The notes under the pieces are model-generated. The model saw nothing but the letters and a program-made list of their open reading frames with translations, made no database searches and was not told where the DNA came from. A stretch of DNA of 64,000 bases from contig JANEZZ010001909.1 of assembly GCA_026122225.1 (NCBI GenBank), forward strand, positions 1,054,001 to 1,118,000, read 5' to 3'. Origin of the DNA: Heloderma charlesbogerti. Taxonomy: Eukaryota > Chordata > Lepidosauria > Squamata > Helodermatidae. Of the stretch, positions 13,401 through 20,018 are shown piece by piece. A program made the position numbers and the translations under genes. Each line of letters starts with the position of its first letter. Position 1 is the first letter of the stretch.

Positions 13401-14426
13401 CTGCAGTTGCAGCACTCCCCAGCCTGGTGCCCTCCAAATGTGTTTGACTACAACTCCCAGCCCCCCTTGGCCAACATGGCTTGCTGAGAGTTGTAGTCCA
13501 ACACATCTGGAGGGCACCTGGCTGGGAAAGGCTGCTTCTGTGACACAGAAGCATCCGCTCTGGCAAGTTTACTATCCAAAAACTTCCATTGGTTCCAAAT
13601 GCAGCCACAGAGGTCTTAATTGGTGCTCAACCATCAGATCACACACTGTGATCCTGCATCATCTTCTTTGGTTGACTTCTAGGCTCAACTCAAAAACTGG
13701 GGATTAACCTCATACAGCCCTTAATAGCCTTGAGCCAACATACGCTGACCACCTTTTCCTCTATGAACCAGCCTGGTCTCTGGGCTCTATGAACCTGCCC
13801 TGTGTCCCCTTGCTGTAAGAGGTATGACAGGTGAGCACACAAGGTGAGGCCTCTTCTGTTGTGGCCCCTAAAACGTGGGAAGGCCCTGCCAGGTCTCTCC
13901 CCTTCTGGTGTTCAAGTGGGCATTGAAGACCTACCTGTGTTCGGCAGGCTATTGGGTTTTAATGGTGGCTGCATGGGATCTTTTTTAAAGTTAATATCTT
14001 GATGCTGCTTTTGAATCTGTGGTCACGTTAGTTCTGTCCCAGTTTTGATTGAGATTTTCTCAATAGATGTGTCCTGTGTTGTTTCCGGATTTTAATATAG
14101 AAAAGCAGCCATGAGTGTTATCAAAATTGAATGCAAATAAGTGTGTACCTTCAGTGGGACCGGGCAAACAAAATGCTTCCCACCAAGCCTGAAAAATATT
14201 CAACATGGTAGTGTGCCGTGGACAAGAAAGGACCTGCTTATGTGCCTGGAAGGAATTGCTCACACCATAGGTGAGCGGGCAAATCTGTCTGTTCTGATGT
14301 TTTCTTCCTCCCCCTTCCCGTTCTCTCTTTGACAGGGTCTCTCCCATCAGCGAGAACCAGGTCCCATCAAGCGAGGGCTATGTCCTTTTCTACGAGCTGG
14401 ACGATATGTACTGGAAGAAACAGTAA
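2295..14426 (+). CDS. USP21: USP21 deubiquitinase, 3' part (8 coding exons)
   Basis: Ubiquitin-specific protease of the USP (C19) family; in mammals USP21 removes ubiquitin from histone H2A and other targets. Coding exons: 2295-2432, 4079-4143, 4943-5046, 7159-7245, 7591-7669, 8729-8836, 9265-9379, 14336-14426. They join in one frame to 261 residues plus TAA, and every intron is GT-AG. Visible in order: the QQDAQEF box, the [10 protein letters not shown] linker, two CxxC zinc-binding pairs (LKCQACG and VCDKC), the LNRFS segment, and the His box HYGHYTA followed by YNDSR, which carry the catalytic His and Asp. The Cys box (GNTCFLN type) and the N-terminus are upstream of the window, so this is partial. 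The linker and finger exons resemble human USP21 much more than USP2. The last 15 residues (ending DDMYWKKQ) differ from the mammalian tail. The final intron is about 5 kb and repeat-filled. Identification is firm. Confidence 0.93.
2505..2870 (-). mobile_element. CR1 LINE 3' fragment split by a hAT element
   Basis: The phrases gtccagcattctgtccgc (left) and ctatggggaacccgtaagta (right) are adjacent parts of the same CR1 3' region. They are separated by the 2599-2755 insertion. Confidence 0.75.
2599..2755. mobile_element. family D hAT-like element, 157 bp, with TSD
   Basis: Begins CAACGGAGGCTGTTGGCT; the end read in reverse is CAGTGGAGGCTGTTGGCT. Flanked by ccagctgg (2591-2598) and ccagctgc (2756-2763), a 7/8 match. 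The inner palindrome has aactctaaaggagctctcc arms. The flanks close up to continuous CR1 sequence. Confidence 0.85.
2872..2955 (-). mobile_element. tRNA-SINE head fragment
   Basis: On the minus strand it shows an A-box-like and a B-box-like segment with the gcaggcagaagcc spacer seen in the complete copies. Confidence 0.45.
3530..3765 (+). mobile_element. MIR-like SINE
   Basis: The order gcacttcacagaca, aaccctgtaaggtagac, cctgcactgcagattggg, gattcaaaccaggggc follows the MIR/CORE-SINE layout. Confidence 0.55.
4079..4143 (+). CDS. USP21: USP21 exon: linker before the finger
   Basis: Acceptor ttccccag, donor G|gtgagc. It encodes [18 protein letters not shown], which matches the human USP21 segment almost residue for residue and is the best evidence for USP21 over its paralogues. 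Confidence 0.93.
4565..4830. mobile_element. palindromic MITE, class unresolved
   Basis: Inverted halves around 4620-4760: taaatcatggttta and agccatggtctgaaaccatg words, and the outer ctggttcagacagt versus agttagaacagaccag. Confidence 0.5.
4943..5046 (+). CDS. USP21: USP21 exon: first zinc CxxC
   Basis: Acceptor ctctgtcag, donor AAG|gtgggc. It encodes [18 protein letters not shown] and then the [16 protein letters not shown] segment. LKCQAC supplies the first cysteine pair of the USP zinc finger. Confidence 0.94.
5150..5278. mobile_element. family A palindrome
   Basis: Left arm cccaacctggggccctccag; right arm tggaggtcaccaggttgtag. In USP21 intron sequence about 100 bp after an exon. Confidence 0.8.
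5450..5760. mobile_element. palindromic MITE rich in AACAACCC words
   Basis: gttgtttatgggttaaacaac (5603-5623) is repeated in inverted form at 5672-5692. The outer aggaacaccccattcctggg pairs with acaacccaggaatggggtgt. Confidence 0.6.
6128..6272. mobile_element. family A palindrome
   Basis: cctcccccaacctggcccatc against ggagggcgccaggctggggt, with the gccagcagggccagtgggca centre. Confidence 0.75.
6751..6842. mobile_element. family A palindrome, short centre
   Basis: ccttccccaacctggtgccc and gggcaccaggttggggaaga are perfect arms. The centre is only about 50 bp. Confidence 0.85.
6843..7056 (+). mobile_element. Sauria-type SINE, 5' truncated
   Basis: acccgggttcaaatccccat (B box), actttgggccagtcgctat, tcacagggtcatgaggataaa and gtgggatataaatgtaataa in order. 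It ends about 100 bp before a USP21 exon. Confidence 0.8.
7159..7245 (+). CDS. USP21: USP21 exon: finger to palm
   Basis: Acceptor ctttcgcag, donor CCG|gtaagt; 29 complete codons. It encodes [17 protein letters not shown] and then [12 protein letters not shown], close to the human sequence. Confidence 0.93.
7591..7669 (+). CDS. USP21: USP21 exon: second zinc CxxC
   Basis: Acceptor cggagcag, donor C|gtatcc. It encodes [15 protein letters not shown] and then [14 protein letters not shown] is the second cysteine pair of the finger. A CR1 3' end begins about 25 bp downstream of the donor. Confidence 0.93.
7693..7770 (+). mobile_element. CR1 LINE 3' end
   Basis: gggttggactcgatggcctt followed by the terminal ATTCTATG-type repeats typical of CR1. 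Confidence 0.8.
8729..8836 (+). CDS. USP21: USP21 exon: LNRFS segment
   Basis: Acceptor ctgtcccag, donor G|gtgagt. With the preceding C it encodes [19 protein letters not shown] and then [17 protein letters not shown]. The His-Leu-Asn-Arg-Phe motif is common to USP enzymes. Confidence 0.93.
9265..9379 (+). CDS. USP21: USP21 exon: catalytic His box
   Basis: Acceptor ctttcgcag, donor CG|gtaagc. It encodes [16 protein letters not shown] and then [13 protein letters not shown]. The His in GHYTA and the Asp in YNDS are the expected catalytic residues, and both are intact. Confidence 0.95.
9791..9857 (-). mobile_element. CR1 LINE 3' end
   Basis: aatcatagaagagtagggtt and catcgagtccaaccccctgt are the reverse complement of the CR1 terminus. 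Confidence 0.8.
10037..10261 (-). mobile_element. Sauria-type SINE, full length
   Basis: Minus-strand copy with a (TTTA)n tail at 10037-10058 and the head gtgtggcgtagtggttagag at its right end. Confidence 0.88.
10399..10455. repeat. (GATA)n microsatellite
   Basis: About 14 uninterrupted tetranucleotide units in the last USP21 intron. Confidence 0.97.
10823..10874. repeat. 18-bp direct repeat, three copies
   Basis: gtgtcattctgtgtaacg twice in full and a third copy lacking the end. Confidence 0.9.
11566..11671 (+). mobile_element. RTE/Bov-B LINE 3' end
   Basis: aggacaggaaggcctggcgt, ccatggggtcacgaagagtc, ggacacgactgaatgactga and the (CAA)n tail are the Bov-B 3' signature. Confidence 0.85.
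11891..12148 (+). mobile_element. Sauria-type SINE, full length
   Basis: Head agtgtagtgtagtggtgaga, B box ccaggttctagtccccactt, and a pure (AAAT)n tail at 12119-12148. Confidence 0.9.
12857..12991. mobile_element. Harbinger-like palindromic MITE
   Basis: gggcgtggtcctgtgcgtgt against the reverse of acacataagattgcgccc, with an almost perfect inner palindrome agtcctacaactcccagc. Flanks are TTA and TTC. Confidence 0.7.
13408..13533. mobile_element. family A palindrome
   Basis: ccagcctggtgccctccaaa pairs with tctggagggcacctggctgg. Confidence 0.85.
13615..14095 (+). mobile_element. L2-clade LINE 3' end
   Basis: Remains of the L2 ORF end: gaggcctcttctgttgtggc and cattgaagacctacctgtgt are the phrases that encode the Phe-Ser-Val-Val-Ala-Pro and Leu-Lys-Thr-Tyr-Leu ends of such elements. 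Confidence 0.55.
14336..14426 (+). CDS. USP21: USP21 last coding exon
   Basis: Acceptor tttgacag. It encodes [19 protein letters not shown] and then [10 protein letters not shown] and TAA. The SENQV and YVLFY parts are family-typical. The terminal residues are not like the mammalian ones. Confidence 0.92.
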
Positions 14427-14975
14427 AAGTATTGAGCCCCACACTTTGGCCTGCTGCCCTCTTACCTCAGAGACTGGTGCTCGGGTCTTTTAAAATAAAT
14501 CTGAAAAAAGACAATGACAAAAAAAGGATAAAACAAACGACACTGTGTGGGGTTTGTTTCTGAGAGTGACCTGGGTCGTCCACCTGCTACATACATACCC
14601 AGGTTTTCTTTTTTCATCTGTGTTTTTTTTTTAAAGTTCACCAGGTCTTAAGGCAGGATGGGGGAGAAATGCTTGCCCCATGGAAGGATTGGGGGTGCAG
14701 GGTGAGGCCAGAGAGAGTGTGTGTGAGTGTGGGAGTGTGAGAGGGGGATGCATGTGTGAGGAGAAGTGGGGGGGCCTCCCTTGTCTGTTTGTCTGTCCCC
14801 CTCCCAGCCCTCAGGGGAAATAATGTGTGCTCACCCCTTGGTCAGAGACTGTGGCAACCACTACTGATTTTAACGACTGTGTGACTTTGTACATAATGAT
14901 GGGTTTGTACATAGATGATGAGAGAAAAATGAAGCGGTTGAAACTTTTTGTGTGAATAAATTTACTAAAAAACAC
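14427..14975 (+). other. USP21: USP21 3' UTR with two poly(A) signals
   Basis: Two AATAAA hexamers follow the stop, at 14494-14499 and 14955-14960. The distal one sits in an AT-rich segment (14870-14975) that is unlike the flanking repeats and looks like a genuine transcript end. Choosing between the two sites would give UTRs of roughly 90 or 550 bases. This is inferred from the signals only. Confidence 0.55.
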
Positions 14976-15161
14976 CTTTTTGTCTTGCTTCTTGTTGGGG
15001 GAGTGGGGTCTTGGTGGGGTGGGGTGCTCACAAAAGGGAAACGCTTTTGGTACATTTGAAAGGCTTTTTTCATAAGTAACAACTCTGCGGGAGAAATACG
15101 CTACAATATTCTGGCCCTTGGAGCAGCGTGCATCCAAGCACGTGCAGAGGGGGCTGGGAAG

Positions 15162-15410
15162 CAGGGCCGGCCCTACCATTAGGTAGAGTGAGGTGGTCAC
15201 CTCATGTGGCAGATGCTGGGAGGCAGCAGCAAGGTCTTGAAGGAAAGAGCTGAGTGCCAAGCACCCTGCCCGGTGCCCCCTAAGCTAACCGGCTGCCTTC
15301 AGGTGCAGCGGAGGAGGCGGTTCCATTGTCAGTATTGAAGAAAGAGTATAATGGGAGGGGCACCGTCTTGTTCTTTGCCTCCGGCCGCAATATACCTTGG
15401 GCCAGCCCTG
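15162..15410. mobile_element. family C hAT-like element, 249 bp
   Basis: Starts CAGGGCCGGCCCTACCA and ends GGGCCAGCCCTG. Flanks ctgggaag and gtgggagg agree at 6 of 8 positions. Confidence 0.65.
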
Positions 15411-15455
15411 GTGGGAGGAGAATTACCCATGAAATAAGAACCAAAGCCTATTTAG

Positions 15456-15595
15456 CCAGGGGTGAGCAATATGTGGCCTTCCAGGTATTTTGGCCCACAA
15501 CTCCCATAATTCCTCACCATTGGCTATGCTGCCTAGGGTTGATGGGAGTTGTAGGCCAAAACTAGAGGGCCTCAAGTGACCCACCCCTGGTGTAG
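15456..15595. mobile_element. family A variant (tttggcc type)
   Basis: caggggtgagcaatatgtgg against acccacccctggtgtag, with ttttggcccacaactcccat inside. Confidence 0.7.
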
Positions 15596-15919
15596 ACAAT
15601 ATTGAATTAGCTGGGCCAAGGGACTGACTTGGTAGGAGCACAAGCAGAGTCCTGCTGGAAGAAAACAATCGAGCCCCAACATTGTGTCGCCCAAGTGGCC
15701 AGTCAAGTGCTTTCAAGAAAGCCCCGAAGTAAGGCAGGAGGCCTTTGCTGCTGCTTGTTCCCCACCTACTGGCAGGCAGAAATACACTGCCTACAAGGCC
15801 GTCCCCACTTACGACAGCAAATTCCATCAATTGTGTGTGCTTATGCATACCTATACATGTCTCTGTGCATATTTGTTCAGTTTATGAGTCTTCCTATCGC
15901 CAAAGCTCTCGGTGATGAA

Positions 15920-16280
15920 CTTAATTAAAGCCAAGACAATTACACCAACGATAAAGCATGTTAAAAAACATTGTTTTAAAAGCAGCAACACAACATTTGG
16001 CATTTAGAAGAGAGAAATAACGGAGTGCCGAAAAACAGACTTAAAATGCAGCATTCAGCATTACAAATCCGGCAAGCAGCAGTTTAAAAATACTTTTTAA
16101 AAGGCTGGGAGAATAAAAAGGTCTTTGCCTGGTGTTGAAAGGTTAATAAAGTTGGCGCCAGGCAGACCTCTCTAGGGACTGGGGAGCCACTGTAGGAAAG
16201 GCCTGCTCAGAAGTAGCCACTCACCAAAGCTCAGTGTCGGGGCGCTCAGAGCAGGGCCTCAGGTGACTATCTCAGGGCAT
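15920..16280 (-). repeat. LINE-like AT-rich fragment
   Basis: Phrases such as ggcagacctctctagggact and gggagccactgtaggaaagg are shared by dispersed squamate LINE tails. Assignment is weak. Confidence 0.3.
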
Positions 16281-16764
16281 GGGCAGGAAAATATGGGAAG
16301 ATCTTCCCTCCCTAACTTGGTGTCTTCTGACACATCTGGAGGGCGATTTCCATCCCCCAAACAGCATGGTCATGATGAGAATTGTAGTGCAACACACTTT
16401 TGTCTTGATTTCTGCTGCCAATCCTAGCTAGAAGACAAAAGCCTTGGTGTCTTTTTGCTAGCAGAATGAAGGATGGCTGACTCCTGCGCAACTCTGCTTT
16501 GAGAAATGGGTTGCTGTTGGTTGCTGGGCTTAATCTTGCCAGGGCCCAATTAGTGCCTTAGCTCACTTGGGATGAAGGAAGCTCCAGTCTTGGGGTGTGC
16601 GTATCCCTCTGAGTTTCTTCTCTGACTCTGCTCAAACTCTCTGGTGTGTTTATAAAAAGTAACCCTCTCTGTGGTGTGTGTCAGATGTATTATCTGCCTG
16701 AGCTAAAATACAGCTTCTTATATAATGCAGGAGAGAAAGGAAAGGAGATGCATACGTGTTAATA

Positions 16765-17010
16765 CATAACATTTGTACCGTGCTTCTCAAGTGTTTGAAG
16801 CGCTTCATGGGCATTAGCTAGTTCCAACCCTTACAACAACCCTGTTAGGTAAATGGGTGTGATTATCCCCCCATGTTGCAGATGGAAGGGGTGAGGCAGA
16901 GAGTGAGTGGCTTGTCTAAGGCCACTTGAAGCGTTCATGGCAGAGTTGGGATCCAGACTGGCAACAGCCTGATTCTTTGCTCCATCTCTTAGCCAATGCA
17001 CTGGCTCTAT
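16765..17010 (+). mobile_element. MIR-like SINE
   Basis: acaacaaccctgttaggtaa, atcccccc, gttgcagatggaaggggtga and cttgtctaaggccact follow the MIR order. Confidence 0.55.
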
Positions 17011-17111
17011 TTTTCTACAGTATAGGAGCCTTCTATATTAATTTCTAAAAGCACACACGTGCTGTGACAGGCAGCAATGCAGTTGGGTGCAGTTCTCCAG
17101 GGCAGAGAGAA

Positions 17112-17560
17112 AGTGAGTGTGTACGACATAAGAACGTGTCAGCCGTGCTGGATCAGACCGAGGGTCCACCTAGTCCAGCATTCTGCTCACACAGTGGCCA
17201 GCCAGCTGCCCACAGGAAACCCACCAGCAGGACAGGAGTGCAACGGCACCCTCTCACCCATGTTCCCCAGCAAATGGTGTACATAGTCAGATTGCCTGTG
17301 GTACCGGAGGGAGCACAAAATCATCAGGACTAGTAGCCACTGATAGCCTTCCAGGAATTTGCCTAACGCCCTTTTAAAGCCATCCAAACTGGTGGCCATC
17401 ACTCCCTCTCGCGGCAGCGAGTTCCACAGTTTAACCGTGCGCTGTGTTCTTCACCTTACCCTGTTGAATCTCAACCTGTTGAATTTCTCCCTGCCACGTG
17501 ATTGTGGAAGGCACAGGAGTTCTGTCTGGAGGAGGAGGCCTTTGAAAGCAGGGCTCGCTT
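17112..17560 (-). mobile_element. CR1 LINE 3' end
   Basis: gctggatcagaccgagggtc, gccatccaaactggtggcca and cagcgagttccacagtttaa in the minus-strand order of the CR1 ORF2 end. Confidence 0.85.
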
Positions 17561-17639
17561 TCATGGATTTGCTTTCAAAATGAAGCACTGAGCTTTTTAA
17601 TCCTGAAGTCTGTACGTGACTTTTGAAAAAGACAGAGGG

Positions 17640-18060
17640 AGCTGCGCCGGGTGGAGCTACTACGAGGCCCCGCCCACTATGCTAGGCGCAAGAAGTCTCA
17701 CGCCGTATGCTTGCCCAACGTTCCGCTCGCCCCGCCTTCCCCGTCCTTTTGGCTCCGCCCCCCGCCCGCGCGGCGCTTGATTGGAGGCGACTCGGCCAGC
17801 CCCTTGGACCATACGTCATTAACCTTATGAGCCAATCCGAGGTGGAGGGGGAGGAGCCCTAAGCTCAGCTGTGCAGGAAGAGACAGGCTCGATGCGGGGC
17901 ATCGGAGACGGGGTGGGCGCGGCGCTGCAGGGCCGGGAGTGGGCGGCGAGGGGCGCGCGTGCTTTGCGCTGGGGCGTGTTCGTGTGAATGCGGCCAGAAC
18001 GCGTGAGAGAGGAGATGTGGGGCCATGGGGTGGCGGGGGCAGCCCAAAGGACGCAGGGGT
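17640..18060 (+). promoter_or_regulatory. PPOX: CpG-rich promoter candidate for PPOX
   Basis: This is the only CpG-dense segment between USP21 and PPOX. It carries several GC boxes (cccgccc around 17669 and 17755-17770), an inverted CCAAT box at 17780-17784, a CCAAT at 17832-17836 and a CRE-like TACGTCAT at about 17813-17820, with no TATA box. PPOX in mammals has a non-coding first exon. The first coding exon here begins at a likely acceptor (19924), so a first exon in or just after this island is expected. The donor of that exon is not identified. Confidence 0.6.
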
Positions 18061-18185
18061 GATTGCGAAGCGAGCAAAGGGGGCACCCTTGCGAGGTTAG
18101 CGTGCATTAAGCTTAGCTTGGCGGGGTAACAGGGAAAGGTTGTGTCTGGGACTGTTAAACTCATAAAAAGGCAGGTCAGGGAGAC

Positions 18186-18662
18186 ACGGTAGAGGGGTGC
18201 AAAACTATGCCTGGTGTGGAGACAGGGGAGAGGGAGACGTTTTCCTCCCGCTCGCATAATGCCGGAGCCCAAAGGGGTCGTCCCATGAAGCTGACTGGGG
18301 GGGATTCGGGATGGATCAGAGGAAGGGCGTCTTCACGCAGCGCATGTAGTTACACCGCGGAGCTGACATCCGCACGGCGTCGGGATGGCCACCGCTTTGG
18401 ATGGCGTTAAAACGGGATTGGGCAAATTCCTGGAGGGGAAGGCTATCGATGGCCACTAGCCCTCACGGCCGTGTGCTGCCTCCAGCATCAGAGGCAGTGT
18501 GCCTCTGCACGCCAGCTGCTGGGGAGCTTGGGGCGGGAGGGTGCTGTCGCGCTCTTGTTGTGCTTGTGAGTTTCCCACAGACAGCTAGCTGGCCACTGTG
18601 TGGCCGGAATGCTGGGCTAGATGGACCCTTGGTCTGATCCAGCAGGACTCTTCTTAGGTTCG
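18186..18662 (+). mobile_element. CR1 LINE 3' end
   Basis: Plus-strand copy: aactatgcctggtgtggaga through tggtctgatccagcaggact. CpG-rich compared with the other copies, probably because it sits beside the PPOX CpG island. Confidence 0.85.
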
Positions 18663-19371
18663 TTTTCACCGTTGGAGGGGGGCAGCTTTGGTTTTGGTGG
18701 CACCCCAGAGGCATTTCTGGGCCTGGGAAGGGCTGTGCAGGCTTGGGGGGGCACAGAGGGATGAGGTTGGCTATTGTCTGGATAAGGGGCAGGTTGCGTG
18801 TGGGGCAGAGGGGTCTGTGGATTGCACCAGGAAGGTGTTGTGTGGGATAAGAGGATTGGGAACAATAAAATAGTAGCCTCCCTTTGAAGTGGGGGGAGGG
18901 AGGCTACAGGGATTGCTATTGGTGGGGGTATTTGGGGGCAGGAGGCTTTGTGCGATCTCTTGAACTCGCTTGACGTAGGCTAGTTGAGCATTTACTGCTT
19001 TTGCGGGCTCCTTGTGAGATTGCTTCACCAGCTGTGTTTCTTTTCCCCTCCTACCCCCAAGTCTTCCTGCCTGTGCTGCGACGGCAGAAGGAATGCGTTG
19101 CTACCTGTCTTAGCCATGGCAGCCATGAAACGGAGGCTAACCTGGACGCATTTGGAGTACAATTTGGGTGCAGTCTTTTGTATGGGGTGGGGAAATCGTA
19201 GCAGAGGATGACGATTCAGAGTGGCGGGGTGGAAATGCTCAACTAAAGTCGATGTGCGTTGGGGTGAAATGAGGGGCGGGGGAGGTTAGTTGACCTTCCC
19301 AGGCAGAGAAAGTCAGTGAGAGGAGCAGGTTGTGGTCTCTGCTGCCTCTTCACCCCCCGCCCACCCCCAGA

Positions 19372-19523
19372 GCCAGTTAGGTGTTGGACCAAGAGTGGCG
19401 AGACCCCAGGTTCAAATCCTCCTTTGGCCACAGAGCTCACCGCATGTCTTGGTGTTGGTTGCTATCTCTTGGCTTAACCTACCTCACAGGGTTATCGTTA
19501 GAGTAAAAGGATGGACTATGTAT
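19372..19523 (+). mobile_element. degenerate Sauria-type SINE
   Basis: ccaggttcaaatcctccttt and taacctacctcacagggtta in register; head and tail are lost. It lies immediately before the family B element. Confidence 0.6.
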
Positions 19524-19525
19524 AC

Positions 19526-19859
19526 CAGGGGTGCAGAACCTCTTTCAGCCTGAGGACCAAATTTCATTTCAGAGAAGCTCTTGGGCCCGCACTTCCCTGG
19601 TGGGCATGGCCAACCGCAAAAGGGGTGCAGCCAACCCCCCCCCAAAATACCACCCTGTTTTAGCTTAAAGCTTTTACTGCCAGCAACAAAGCCTTAGGAG
19701 AGGCATTTCAGCCTTTTAGAATTCCTGCACAAAAGCCAGGAAACCACTAAATGATTGGTCATTGGGAGAAAGGGGGTGGGGCCAGGACAAGGGGCGTGGC
19801 CTTCTGGGGGACCCTGAAGGGCCAGAATTGGCCCCCGTGTGTGAGGTTCTGCACTCTTG
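19526..19859. mobile_element. family B hAT-like element, 334 bp, complete
   Basis: Starts CAGGGGTGCAGAACCT; the end read in reverse is CAAGAGTGCAGAACCTC. Flanked by atgtatac (19518-19525) and atatatac (19860-19867), a 7/8 match. It has no coding capacity. Confidence 0.88.
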
Positions 19860-19931
19860 ATATATACCTTCCTGATCTCCATAGAAGAAGGATGCGATAT
19901 CATTATCATTATTGTTATTTCAAGATTTCTG

Positions 19932-20018
19932 ATGCAGCGGACAGTGGCTGTCCTTGGTGGAGGGGTGAGCGGTCTTGCAGCCTGCTATTACCTGGCCAGA
20001 AGTCCCCAGGCACCCAAG
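19932..20018 (+). CDS. PPOX: PPOX coding exon 1
   Basis: Encodes residues 1-29, [17 protein letters not shown] onward to QAPK; donor AAG|gtgaga. A likely acceptor (tgttatttcaag) ends at 19924, seven bases before the ATG, so the 5' UTR is mostly on an upstream exon. A 334-bp hAT element ends 65 bp upstream of this acceptor. Confidence 0.95.

Larger units (their letters stand above)
14976..17639. other. USP21-PPOX intergenic stretch
   Basis: No coding exon is visible. It holds a family C element (15162-15410), a family A palindrome (15456-15595), a low-copy LINE-like AT-rich stretch (about 15920-16280), a MIR-like SINE (16765-17010) and a minus-strand CR1 3' end (17112-17560). Confidence 0.6.

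Noticed and set aside
2295..14426. USP2 instead of USP21
   Set aside because: The linker [10 protein letters not shown] and the finger [12 protein letters not shown] match USP21, and the neighbours PPOX and B4GALT3 confirm it.
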